Under the pieces are notes generated by a model. That model had not been told where the DNA came from. It saw nothing but the letters and a program-made list of their open reading frames with translations, and made no database searches. Both the position numbers and the translations under genes were made by a program. From contig NZ_FNAQ01000008.1 in assembly GCF_900101955.1 (NCBI RefSeq), positions 35,782 to 99,781 on the forward strand: DNA of 64,000 bases, written 5' to 3'. Position 1 is the first letter of the stretch. The number at the start of each line of letters is the position of its first letter. The stretch comes from Desulfuromonas thiophila. GTDB lineage: Bacteria; Desulfobacterota; Desulfuromonadia; Desulfuromonadales; Desulfuromonadaceae. Positions 57,092 to 64,000 of this stretch are shown here, in pieces.

Positions 57092-57153
57092 CATGCAGGT
57101 GGGCCTGAACGATCAAGTCGCCCTGGTTCTTGATGGAACGGGCCGCCTGCATG
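57092..57153 (+). other. Hairpin element between nifK and nifX
   Basis: Outer arms CATGCAGGTGGGCC and GGGCCGCCTGCATG pair at 12 of 14 positions; an inner ATCAAG/CTTGAT stem lies in between. TCACGGG occurs directly on both sides (57084-57090 and 57154-57160). No T-run follows. Confidence 0.6.
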
Positions 57154-57226
57154 TCACGGGAGATTCGCCATGCCGCGCGCAAGACGCTTGATGCTGGTCG
57201 GCAACCCCACGATGAAAGGACTGTTT

Positions 57227-57607
57227 ATGAAGGTCGCATTCGCCAGTAGCGATAATCAGTGTGTCGATGAACATTTCGGCCAGGCGGAACGATTTTGTGT
57301 CTGGGACATTTCCACCGCCACGGCGGCGTTCAGTGGTCTGATTCAGCTGCAGCAGACCCCGGCCGACGAGGCCGACCGCATCGAGTCGCGCTGTGCCGCC
57401 CTGCAGGACTGCGCCCTGGTCTATGTGGCGCAGATTGGCGGGCCGGCGGCGGCGCGGCTGGTTGCCAAGCGTATCCATCCGATAAAATCGAAGGATAACG
57501 AAAAGATCGAAAGCATTGTTGAGAAACTGCAACAGGTTCTGCGGGACAATCCGCCGCCCTGGCTGCGCAAGGCCATGCTCAAGGCCGAGCGGCCGGCCGT
57601 GGTGTGA
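57227..57607 (+). CDS. nifX: NifX-type cofactor-binding protein
   Basis: 126-aa protein of the NifX/NifB-C fold, which binds FeMo-cofactor precursors. KVAFASSDNQCVDEHFGQAERF at the start and YVAQIGGPAAARLVAKRIHP in the middle are typical (first stretch split: KVAFASSDNQC, VDEHFGQAERF). ATG 57227 has AAAGGA 6 nt upstream. A free-standing NifX complements the short NifB that lacks this domain. Confidence 0.88.
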   Translation: MKVAFASSDNQCVDEHFGQAERFCVWDISTATAAFSGLIQLQQTPADEADRIESRCAALQDCALVYVAQIGGPAAARLVAKRIHPIKSKDNEKIESIVEKLQQVLRDNPPPWLRKAMLKAERPAVV

Positions 57608-57700
57608 CGGCCGTTTCTCAACCGCTCATTTCACCACCGCAACCGCCTGGCCCGGCAGATGTGATGAGGCTGGCTTCAGGCGCTTTCAAGGAGATTGCCC

Positions 57701-57970
57701 ATGGCCTGTCTGACAGGAAAAACCCGTGGTGGCGCCGACTGGATACCGGCCTTCGCCATCGCCATCGACCCGGAAAAATGCATTGGCTGCGGCCGCTGCT
57801 TCAAGGCCTGTGCCCGTGGGGTACTGGGGCCGGAGGATTTCTACGACGAGGAAACCGATACCGAACGCATGGTGATGAGTCTGGTCAATCCCGACAACTG
57901 TGTCGGCTGTGGCGCCTGTGGCACCACCTGCCCCAAGGGCTGTTTCAGTTTCGCGCCGCTGGAGGTCTGA
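57701..57970 (+). CDS. fdxB: Nif-associated 2[4Fe-4S] ferredoxin
   Basis: 89-aa ferredoxin with CIGCGRCFKACARG (about 24) and CVGCGACGTTCPKGC (about 66), spaced by an acidic linker. The layout matches the nif-specific ferredoxin III (FdxB) family. Start ATG 57701 has AAGGAG 7 nt upstream; a TTG two codons earlier is less likely. It may feed electrons to nitrogenase or NifB. Confidence 0.85.
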   Translation: MACLTGKTRGGADWIPAFAIAIDPEKCIGCGRCFKACARGVLGPEDFYDEETDTERMVMSLVNPDNCVGCGACGTTCPKGCFSFAPLEV

Positions 57971-57984
57971 GCGGCACGGTCGCG

Positions 57985-58014
57985 CTGCCGCCGGCGTTTC
58001 GGCGGCAGCCTTTT
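57985..58014 (+). terminator. Weak terminator before nifB
   Basis: 9-bp stem CTGCCGCCG / CGGCGGCAG with a 6-nt loop and TTTT soon after. It is interrupted by CC before the T-run, so likely partial. Confidence 0.5.
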
Positions 58015-58090
58015 CCGGGCACAACGGCGTGCAGGATGTGAGCGCGCGGCCCCCTGCCGCGTCCCCAGCAGTTCAGAAGGAGACTTCAGC

Positions 58091-58957
58091 ATGAGCGACG
58101 CCTGCCCGAAAATGAAAATCCGCTCCGAACATCCCTGTTTTGGCGGCGACCACCGCTCGGCCGCCCGCATTCATCTGCCGGTGGCGCCCGGCTGCAACAT
58201 CAAGTGCGGCTTCTGTGAACGCCGCTTCGACTGCGTCAACGAAAGCCGGCCCGGTGTCACCAGCCGGATACTCAAGCCCGTCGAGGCCCTGGAGCGCGTC
58301 CGGCTGCTGCGGGCGCACCCGACCATTGGTGACAAGCTCAAGGTGGTCGGCATTGCCGGCCCCGGCGATCCGCTGGCCAACGACAACACCTTTGTCACCC
58401 TTGAACTGGTGCGGGCCGCCTATCCGGCAATGACCCTGTGCCTGTCAACCAATGGCCTGTTGTTGCCGGAAGCCCTGCCGCGTCTGCAGGCGCTGGGACT
58501 GCACAGCCTGACGGTGACCATGAATGCCCTGACGGCCGCGGTCGGCGCCCAGGTGTATGACTGGATTTTCTATCGCGGCAAGAAACTGGCCGGCCCGGCC
58601 GCCGCCGGCTATCTGATCGACCGCCAGCTGGTCGGCATCGAAATGGCGGTGCAGGCCGGTCTGCTGGTGAAGATCAACCATGTCTACATGCCGGGCATCA
58701 ACGATCATGAAACCCTTGATTTGGCGGTGCGCGGCCGCAAACTGGGCGTGGCCATGATGAACATTCTGCCGCTGATTCCGCTGGGCCGGTTTGCCGGGTG
58801 TCAGCCGCCCTCGGAGGGAGAAATGGCGCTGATCCGCAATCAGGCCGAGCTGATTCTGTCGCAGGCGCGCCATTGCAAGCAGTGCCGCGCCGATGCCGCC
58901 GGCCTGATCGGCCAGGATCTGGATCTCAATCTGCTGGCGGCGCGCCGTTCGGCCTGA
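58091..58957 (+). CDS. nifB: Nitrogenase cofactor biosynthesis protein NifB (radical SAM, short form)
   Basis: 288-aa radical SAM protein that makes NifB-co, the FeMo-cofactor core. The SAM cluster site is CNIKCGFC (about 35-42) after EHPCFGG, and a further Cys pair lies in CKQCRADAAGLIG near the C-terminus. It lacks the C-terminal NifX domain of Azotobacter NifB (about 500 aa), like the short forms of Geobacter-type and archaeal NifB. A separate nifX is encoded upstream. Confidence 0.93.
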   Translation: MSDACPKMKIRSEHPCFGGDHRSAARIHLPVAPGCNIKCGFCERRFDCVNESRPGVTSRILKPVEALERVRLLRAHPTIGDKLKVVGIAGPGDPLANDNTFVTLELVRAAYPAMTLCLSTNGLLLPEALPRLQALGLHSLTVTMNALTAAVGAQVYDWIFYRGKKLAGPAAAGYLIDRQLVGIEMAVQAGLLVKINHVYMPGINDHETLDLAVRGRKLGVAMMNILPLIPLGRFAGCQPPSEGEMALIRNQAELILSQARHCKQCRADAAGLIGQDLDLNLLAARRSA

Positions 58958-58983
58958 AGCCGGCGCGTAAGGGGAGGGGGCTG

Positions 58984-59661
58984 ATGCTGCTGGTGGTGCA
59001 GAATGATCCGCGGGTGCCGGCCGGCCGGCTGCTCAGCGCCTTGCCGACGGCCGTTGTGGTGCAGGCCCATGCCGGTGAGCCCCTGCCACCGCTGGCGGCA
59101 CTGCGGGGCTGCGTGGTGCTGGGTGGCGCCATGAGCTGTATGGACGATGGCGCCTTTCCCCATCTCAAAGCGGTGCGGCAGCTGCTGGCCGCCGGCCTGC
59201 GGCAGGGCCTGCCGCTGTTGGGCATCTGTCTTGGTGGTCAGTTGCTGGCCCAGGTGCTGGGCGCGCCGGTGGTGCGGCAGCGCTATGGCGAATGCGGCCT
59301 GCAGCCGTTGTCCTGTCGCCCGGCGGCGGCGCAGGATGCCCTGTTTTCCCTGCTGCCGGCCGAGTTCAACGCCTTTTGCTGGCACCATGACAGCTTCGAT
59401 CTGCCGACCGGGGCCAGCTGGCTGGCCAGCAGCGCCACCTGTCCGGTGCAGGCTTTCCGCTACGGCAACAGCTGGGCGCTGCAGTTTCATCCCGAGGTGA
59501 CACCGGCCATTGTCCGCCTGTGGTGCCACCAGCTGGCCGCCGACCCGCTGGCGGCAGCATCGCTGGCGCGCGATTTTGCCCGCCAGTCGGCCCGCCACGG
59601 CCTGTGCTTTGCTCCGTTGCTGCGCGGCTTTGGCCAGCAGCGGGTCGAACAGGCTGCCTGA
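58984..59661 (+). CDS. Class-I glutamine amidotransferase-like protein in the nif operon
   Basis: 225-aa GATase-1 domain protein. The catalytic Cys is in LLGICLGGQLLAQ (about 82) and the His-Glu pair in LQFHPEVTP (about 165). No synthetase domain is attached, so it resembles GuaA-like stand-alone amidotransferases. It lies 26 nt after nifB and 130 nt before the nifV promoter. What it modifies is unknown; a role in nitrogen assimilation or regulation is inference. Confidence 0.85.
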   Translation: MLLVVQNDPRVPAGRLLSALPTAVVVQAHAGEPLPPLAALRGCVVLGGAMSCMDDGAFPHLKAVRQLLAAGLRQGLPLLGICLGGQLLAQVLGAPVVRQRYGECGLQPLSCRPAAAQDALFSLLPAEFNAFCWHHDSFDLPTGASWLASSATCPVQAFRYGNSWALQFHPEVTPAIVRLWCHQLAADPLAAASLARDFARQSARHGLCFAPLLRGFGQQRVEQAA

Positions 59662-59790
59662 AAAACAGGCAACCGCCTCGGGGCGCGGCGCCCCGCTCTG
59701 GCTCTAGCGCGCTGGCACGGGGGTGGCGGCGCGGGCTTGCTGCCAGCGTTGCAGCCCTGATCTGGCGGCCCGGTGGTATCTGCTCCGGTA
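59662..59790 (+). other. Gap between glutamine amidotransferase and the nifV promoter
   Basis: No gene. A small GGGGCG-CGG-CGCCCC hairpin lies near 59679-59693, without a T-run, so a weak transcription stop at best. Confidence 0.4.
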
Positions 59791-59806
59791 CTGGCACGTT
59801 TTCTGC
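59791..59806 (+). promoter_or_regulatory. Sigma-54 promoter of nifV
   Basis: CTGGCACGTTTTCTGC: GG 59793-59794 and GC 59805-59806, 10 nt apart. A transcript start near 59817 gives a leader of about 148 nt. Confidence 0.85.
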
Positions 59807-59843
59807 TTTAGCCTTTTTCTGCTCCAGTCCTTGATTGACAAGC

Positions 59844-59863
59844 GATCCGCAGCGCCGCGGATC
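59844..59863 (+). promoter_or_regulatory. ANTAR-type hairpin P1 in the nifV leader
   Basis: Perfect 7-bp stem GATCCGC / GCGGATC with hexaloop AGCGCC (A1, G4). Confidence 0.75.
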
Positions 59864-59903
59864 ATCTAAAGCGCGTGGCGGCTTTGCCCCCGCGCCGCAT
59901 CCT

Positions 59904-59915
59904 GGCAACGACGCC
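59904..59915 (+). promoter_or_regulatory. Weak ANTAR-type hairpin P2 in the nifV leader
   Basis: 3-bp stem GGC / GCC with hexaloop AACGAC (A1, G4). Its right arm overlaps the start of the terminator's left arm (59914). The stem is too short to be secure alone. Confidence 0.4.
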
Positions 59916-59946
59916 CGCCCGAATCCTGTTTCGGCGCGGGTTTTTT
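59914..59946 (+). terminator. Regulated terminator in the nifV leader
   Basis: 10-bp stem CCCGCCCGAA / TTCGG-GCGGG (one bulged C) with a 6-nt loop and six Ts. A longer alternative pairs CCCGCGCCG (59889-59897) with CGGCGCGGG. Confidence 0.75.
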
Positions 59947-59964
59947 CGTTTGGAGGGCCATCCG

Positions 59965-61113
59965 ATGAACATTCCCGCACCTGCCGCAGCAGAGCATCCG
60001 CCGGCGCCGCCCCTTGTCATCAGCGATACCACCCTGCGCGATGGCGAGCAGACCGCCGGCGTGGTGTTTTCGCTCGCCGAAAAAAAACACATTGCCCGCC
60101 TGCTGGACGAAATCGGCGTGCCGGAGATCGAATGCGGCATTCCGGCCATGGGGCCGGAGGAACAGCGCGATATCCGCGCCCTGGTCGATCTGGGCCTGCG
60201 GGCGCGCCTGCTCAGCTGGAACCGCGCCGTTATCAGCGACATTCAGGCCTCGCTGGCCTGTGGTCTGCAGGCGGTGGACCTGTCGCTGTCGGTGTCGGAT
60301 ATCCACATCCAGCAAAAACTGGGCAAAAGCCGCGCCTGGGTGCGCGAGCAGCTCAAACGGGCGCTGGGCTTCGCCAAGCAGCACGGCCTGTACGTGTCCA
60401 TTGGCGGCGAGGATTCCAGCCGGGCCGATCCCGAGTTTCTCTGCGAGCTGATGATGCTGGCCCGCAGCCTGGGCGCCGACCGCTTCCGTTTCTGCGATAC
60501 CCTGGGGATTCTCGATCCGTTCCAGCTGTATGAGCGGGTGCGCTGTCTGCACCAGCAGGTTGACCTGCCGCTGGAGGTGCACACCCATAACGACCTGGGC
60601 ATGGCCACGGCCAACGCCATCGCCGGCGTGCGGGCCGGCGCCTGTTTTGTCAGCACCACGGTCAATGGTCTGGGCGAGCGGGCCGGCAACGCGGCGCTGG
60701 AAGAGGTGGTCATGGCGCTGAAACACTGCGGCCTGGCGCAACCGGCCATCGATACGCGCCGCTTTGTCGAACTGTCGCGCTTTGTCGGTCAGGCCAGCTG
60801 CCGGCCGGTGCCGGAATGGAAAGCGGTGGTGGGCGAGCGGGTGTTCGCCCACGAATCGGGCCTGCATGCCGATGGCGTGCTCAAGGCGCCGCAGAATTAT
60901 GAAGGTTTCGACCCGGCCGAGGTCGGCCTGGTGCGCCATCTGGTGCTGGGCAAGCATTCCGGCGGTCATGGCCTGGCCGCCCGTCTGGCGCAGCTGGGCA
61001 TTGAGCTGCCGGCGGCGGAAATCGGCCGGCTGCTGCAGCAGGTGCGGCGGCTGGCGCAGCAGCGTAAACGCAGTCTGGAAGATGCCGAGTTGCTGCAGTT
61101 GCTGGCCTCATGA
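59965..61113 (+). CDS. nifV: Homocitrate synthase
   Basis: 382-aa NifV making homocitrate for the FeMo-cofactor. Family motifs: [18 protein letters not shown] (about 18), [20 protein letters not shown] (about 210) and [12 protein letters not shown] (about 299). The region between resembles isopropylmalate/homocitrate synthases, and nif context favours homocitrate. It is the third gene with an ANTAR-type leader. The stop overlaps the next gene as ATGA. Confidence 0.92.
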   Translation: MNIPAPAAAEHPPAPPLVISDTTLRDGEQTAGVVFSLAEKKHIARLLDEIGVPEIECGIPAMGPEEQRDIRALVDLGLRARLLSWNRAVISDIQASLACGLQAVDLSLSVSDIHIQQKLGKSRAWVREQLKRALGFAKQHGLYVSIGGEDSSRADPEFLCELMMLARSLGADRFRFCDTLGILDPFQLYERVRCLHQQVDLPLEVHTHNDLGMATANAIAGVRAGACFVSTTVNGLGERAGNAALEEVVMALKHCGLAQPAIDTRRFVELSRFVGQASCRPVPEWKAVVGERVFAHESGLHADGVLKAPQNYEGFDPAEVGLVRHLVLGKHSGGHGLAARLAQLGIELPAAEIGRLLQQVRRLAQQRKRSLEDAELLQLLAS

Positions 61114-61991
61114 AGCGGCACGGGGTTGAGCGGATTGACTGGCCGACGGCGGGTGACTGGGCCTGGTTCTGTCAGTTGGCCAAGCAGGAAGGCTGGCAGG
61201 TGCCGACCGGCGAACCGGCGCTGTACTGCCGCCTGGCGGGCGGGCGGGCGCTGGTACTGCGACGTGGCGACCAGCCGGTCGGACTGGTGACGCTGCTGCT
61301 GCATGAACACAGCGGCTGGATCGGCAATCTGCTGGTTGCCCCCGCCTGGCGCGGCCAGGGCTGCGGCGGCCGACTGTTCCGTCAGGCGGTGCGGCTGGCA
61401 CGGCAGGCCGGCATCCGGCGCCTGTGGCTGACCGCCTCGCACCAGGGCCAGCCCCTTTATCAGCGCTTGGGGTTCGAGCCCGTGGCGGGCATGTTGCGCT
61501 GGCAGGGCCGGGGGTTGGCGCAGCAGTCGACCGACGCGCTGCCCGCGCTGGCGGCGAATGACAGCCAGTCGCTGACGCCGTTGCTGGCCGCCGATCGCCA
61601 GGTCTGGGGGGAAGACCGCCAGAAATTGCTGGCGGCGCTGGCGCCAACGGGGCTGTTGGTGCAGCAGCCGGCCGATCCGCCGGCTCCCGCGCAACTGGCT
61701 TTGCTGCAGCCGGTGGCCGCCGGCGTCTGGCTGCTTGGTCCCTGGCTCAACAGTGGCGCGCCCACCAGCGCGCCGCAGCAGCTGGAACCGCTGCTGACAG
61801 CTGCCCGCCAGCGGCTGCCCGCCTCGGCCCTGCTGCTGGCCGATCTGGTGCAGCCGGCGCCGCCGCTGTGCGCCGAACTGGCCCGCTGTGGCCAGCTGAC
61901 ACAGGGCGTCAACATCCTGATGGGCCAGAACGTTGCCGGTCTGCCGGCGGCCGGATTGATTGCCCTGGCCAGTCTGGGCAGCTGTGGCTGA
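61110..61991 (+). CDS. GNAT-family N-acetyltransferase coupled to nifV
   Basis: 293-aa protein. The N-terminal half is a GNAT domain with [20 protein letters not shown] (about 70-90) and [11 protein letters not shown]. The C-terminal half is Ala/Leu/Pro-rich and resembles a second, degenerate acetyltransferase half. ATGA overlap with nifV suggests coupled translation. The substrate is unknown. Confidence 0.72.
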   Translation: MKRHGVERIDWPTAGDWAWFCQLAKQEGWQVPTGEPALYCRLAGGRALVLRRGDQPVGLVTLLLHEHSGWIGNLLVAPAWRGQGCGGRLFRQAVRLARQAGIRRLWLTASHQGQPLYQRLGFEPVAGMLRWQGRGLAQQSTDALPALAANDSQSLTPLLAADRQVWGEDRQKLLAALAPTGLLVQQPADPPAPAQLALLQPVAAGVWLLGPWLNSGAPTSAPQQLEPLLTAARQRLPASALLLADLVQPAPPLCAELARCGQLTQGVNILMGQNVAGLPAAGLIALASLGSCG

Positions 61992-62179
61992 GGTCGCAAG
62001 GGGCGGGCAGCAGCATCCGCCGCCGCGCGGAATAAAGTCTCAACGCATTAAAATCCTTGAAAGACTGGCCGAACTGGGTTAGCTTGCGCACTCGCCTGCC
62101 GCCGGCTGAGCGCCCCTGTGGGGCCGGCAGCGGCGCCGGGTTGTTCTGGCCGATTTCATCGCTTCAAAGGAGACTTGTC

Positions 62180-63028
62180 ATGCGCCGCATCGCCGTTTTG
62201 TGTCTGATTCTTTCTCTTGTCCTGCCCGCCGTGTTGCTGGCCGGCCCCCATCCCTGGGAACGGAAGCTGCCGTTCAAACAGGCCACCATCCACTACAGCA
62301 TCAGCGGCAGCGAAACCGGCAGCCAGACGCTCTACATCAAGGATCAGGGCAGGTATACCAGCCAGTACAAGAAAAGCGCCACCCGCATGTTCGGCATGAA
62401 TCAGCCGGAGCAGGAAACCCTTGAAATCAAAACGCCGGAATGGGTGTACAGCGTCGATCTGAAGGCGCGCACCGCCAGCCAGAGCGTTAACCCCGAGGTC
62501 TACATGATCGAGGAATTCGGCCGCCTTTCCGCCGCCGAGCAGAAAAAAGCCCTGGCCAACGCCGAAAAATTCGGCCGCAGTACCCTCAACAGCCTGGGCG
62601 GCGAGGTGCAGCGCAAGGCCGCCACCCTGCTGGGCTATCCCTGCGATGTTGTGCGGGTGATGGGCACCGAAAACTACAGCATCGCCGACAGCGACGTAAC
62701 GCTGAAAACGGTGGTCAGCATGATGGGCATGAACACCCGCATCGAAGCCACCCGTATTGATACCGGCAGCGTGCCGGAAGACAAATTTCGCGTGCCGGCC
62801 GGCATTCCGGTGACCCGCACGACCGAAGGCGACGCCCTGATGCGCGACAACGCCCGCATGGTGGTGCAGATGTTGGTCAGCGGTCAGCAGCCGACGGTGC
62901 AACTGATGGCACCGGCCGCCGCCGCGCAGGCGATGGATAACGACGCGGATGACGCGGGTGACGACGACATGCCCAGCGCCGAGGAAATGCAGGCGATATT
63001 GAAAATGTTTGGCGGTCAGCAGAAATAA
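62180..63028 (+). CDS. Secreted hypothetical protein
   Basis: 282-aa exported protein with a Sec signal (MRRIAVLCLILSLVLPAVLLAG) and AAAGGAG 9 nt before ATG 62180 (the quoted stretch is longer than one helix; its core is CLILSLVLPAVLLA). The mature part is beta-rich, with ATIHYSISGSETGSQTLYIK recalling DUF4412-type proteins (split: ATIHYSISGS, ETGSQTLYIK). A disordered Ala then Asp-rich segment and a helical end follow. No function recognised. Confidence 0.68.
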   Translation: MRRIAVLCLILSLVLPAVLLAGPHPWERKLPFKQATIHYSISGSETGSQTLYIKDQGRYTSQYKKSATRMFGMNQPEQETLEIKTPEWVYSVDLKARTASQSVNPEVYMIEEFGRLSAAEQKKALANAEKFGRSTLNSLGGEVQRKAATLLGYPCDVVRVMGTENYSIADSDVTLKTVVSMMGMNTRIEATRIDTGSVPEDKFRVPAGIPVTRTTEGDALMRDNARMVVQMLVSGQQPTVQLMAPAAAAQAMDNDADDAGDDDMPSAEEMQAILKMFGGQQK

Positions 63029-63074
63029 CGCCGGGCAGAAAAAACGGATCAGCCGTAAACCGGCTGAGGGTGCC

Positions 63075-63118
63075 AACAAACAACGGGCGGCAGGAAAACC
63101 TGCCGCCCGTTGTTTGTT
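63075..63118. terminator. Strong terminator after the secreted hypothetical
   Basis: 20-bp perfect stem AACAAACAACGGGCGGCAGG / CCTGCCGCCCGTTGTTTGTT with an AAAA loop. Short AT-rich flanks on both sides make it usable on both strands. A CAGCCG-TAAAC-CGGCTG hairpin lies just before. Confidence 0.85.
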
Positions 63119-63237
63119 TATTCACTCATGATAACCAGTGGCGACGCAAAATCAAAACCGTGGTCTGATCACTTTATGATGACTTCAACGAACCGCCTGG
63201 TAGCGACCCGCATACCGGGTGGTGTGGGGGCTGGAGG

Positions 63238-63831
63238 TTAAAAACCCCTGGCTGCCCGATTAAGCGAAATTTCCATTCCAGCATGGAACCACGTTTTGAT
63301 ATAGCCAATAGCAAGTAACTCCTTGTGTTCGTCAACGTGCCGTAGAAACCACGAAAGCATTCCGTCCCAAACGTTCGGGTTCCCTGGACTCTTCAGATCC
63401 CACTGCAACTCTTCCAGCAACCAATTGGATTTGATGCTATTGGTAAGCATCGAACAGCACACCCAGTTTTCCTCAGAATCTATTCCACCACGTGCTACTG
63501 GCACAAGATGGTCGATAGTTGGAAATAGCTCCCAATAGGCTATGTGCGCTTCATTCATCTTTCCATTCTTATGATATGGGAAGCACTCTGGCAAGTAATG
63601 CGATAATAATCTGAGCGCTGGCGGATGGACTAGCCTGGTTCCACGATATCGATCAATAAAGCCATCACGCAGAAACACCCTCGTCATTTGACGCGGCGTG
63701 TATTTCCGCCCATTTTTCTTGATAGGAGTAAAGGGATAATTCTGTCGAATCATATCCGCAGCCGATACGGTTTTTCCTTGATCTAACATGGCACACGCCA
63801 TTTTAATTGTTTCTGTTCGATCAATACTCAT
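63238..63831 (-). CDS. HNH-type endonuclease-like protein
   Basis: 197-aa protein with an HNH core: LFPTIDHLVPVARGG (His-type metal region, about 102-117), then ENWVCCSMLTNSIKSN (Asn/His positions). The N-terminal part is helical (TVSAADMIRQNY, then YTPRQMTRVF). It is on the minus strand, isolated, and visibly lower in GC than the rest of the window, so it is probably acquired. An ISL3-type element begins 5 bp upstream of its ATG and may have separated it from its promoter. Substrate DNA unknown. Confidence 0.7.
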   Translation of the reverse strand: MSIDRTETIKMACAMLDQGKTVSAADMIRQNYPFTPIKKNGRKYTPRQMTRVFLRDGFIDRYRGTRLVHPPALRLLSHYLPECFPYHKNGKMNEAHIAYWELFPTIDHLVPVARGGIDSEENWVCCSMLTNSIKSNWLLEELQWDLKSPGNPNVWDGMLSWFLRHVDEHKELLAIGYIKTWFHAGMEISLNRAARGF

Positions 63832-63835
63832 TTTC

Positions 63836-64000
63836 GGCTCCTCGCTATTCCGTGTGGGTAATGGTATGAGAGCGTTACTCTCACCACTGCCCGGAGGTTT
63901 TGCTTTTCACTATGAATCCTGAAGCACTTTTTGCCGTTGCGCTCGGAATTGCCCCTCCCTGGGAGGTTGTCGGCGTTGAGTTCTCTCAAGCAAGCAAACG
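63836..64000 (+). mobile_element. ISL3-family insertion sequence, left end
   Basis: The terminal sequence starts GGCTCCTCGCTATTCCG, like the GGCTCTTC-type ends of ISL3 elements. A transposase gene opens 76 nt inside. The window ends before the right end. The left boundary is inferred from the terminal motif; the target duplication cannot be seen. Confidence 0.6.
63912..64000 (+). CDS. ISL3-family transposase, N-terminal fragment cut by window edge
   Basis: ATG 63912 opens a frame reading MNPEALFAVALGIAPPWEV..., the typical start of ISL3 transposases (ALFAVALGIAPPWEVVGVEF). Only about 29 codons are inside the window. Confidence 0.72.
   Translation, partial: MNPEALFAVALGIAPPWEVVGVEFSQASK

Noticed and set aside
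58019..58032. AxxGxx hairpin GCAC-AACGGC-GTGC before nifB
   Set aside because: Loop equals glnB P1, but it lies after the weak terminator and no second hairpin/terminator follows, so antitermination there is not supported.

Overview
The window reads as chromosome of a GC-rich, free-living, anaerobic or microaerotolerant Gram-negative bacterium that fixes nitrogen. The gene set points to the Desulfuromonadales (Geobacter / Pelobacter / Desulfuromonas group): a ferredoxin-dependent branched-chain 2-oxoacid oxidoreductase, a membrane c-type cytochrome of the bd-oxidase superfamily, a short NifB, sigma-54 promoters on nif genes, and an ANTAR antiterminator like GnfR of Geobacter. The order-level placement is an inference from gene content. 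No rRNA, tRNA or CRISPR array was seen.

Layout. (1) 1-7750, minus strand: a CstA/BtsT-type transporter, and a five-gene overlapping operon of a K+ channel, a radical SAM/DUF4130 DNA-repair-like pair and a LytS/LytR-type sensor pair. A direct repeat matching the E. coli BtsR site lies upstream of the transporter. (2) 7848-13707, minus: M20 peptidase, GNAT enzyme, REC-GGDEF regulator and a BvgS-like hybrid kinase. (3) 14051-20334, plus: 2-oxoacid:ferredoxin oxidoreductase (four subunits), then holC-rsmE-trmJ-hypothetical-rlmD. (4) 20498-30754, plus: the conserved translation/RNA operon rimP-nusA-ylxR/L7Ae-infB-rbfA-nrnA-truB-rpsO-pnp. (5) 30929-34139: M16 peptidase, dUTPase, DUF493, threonylcarbamoyl-AMP synthase, and a Cys-rich small protein. 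(6) 34257-39105: an oxygen-handling block (bd-like cytochrome with three haem-c sites, partner membrane subunit, FprA flavoprotein, CcdA).

(7) 39250-46837: a nitrogenase-regulation island of ANTAR response regulator, DraT, GAF/PAS histidine kinase, PII, AmtB, a porin-like protein, DraG and two small unknowns. (8) 47016-52676: HerA-like ATPase, bacteriohemerythrin, MliC-like lipoprotein, GNAT enzyme, a large lipoprotein and a CxxC protein. (9) 52811-61991: nifH-nifD-nifK-nifX-ferredoxin-nifB-glutamine amidotransferase-nifV-GNAT. nifE and nifN are not in the window. (10) 62180-64000: a secreted hypothetical, then AT-richer accessory DNA with an HNH nuclease-like gene and the start of an ISL3-type insertion sequence.

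How the parts work together. The most informative signal is RNA-level. The leaders of glnB, nifH and nifV each have a sigma-54 promoter (GG-N10-GC), a hairpin with an AxxGxx hexaloop, and an intrinsic terminator just before the gene. In glnB and nifH a second AxxGxx hairpin is nested in the terminator's left arm, so the two folds exclude each other. The porin-draG gap has the same nested arrangement. This is the expected substrate for the ANTAR protein encoded at 39335, which lies next to draT and a histidine kinase and has its own sigma-54-like promoter. I infer one regulatory circuit that couples transcription of nitrogenase (antitermination) to reversible ADP-ribosylation of NifH (DraT/DraG, PII/AmtB).
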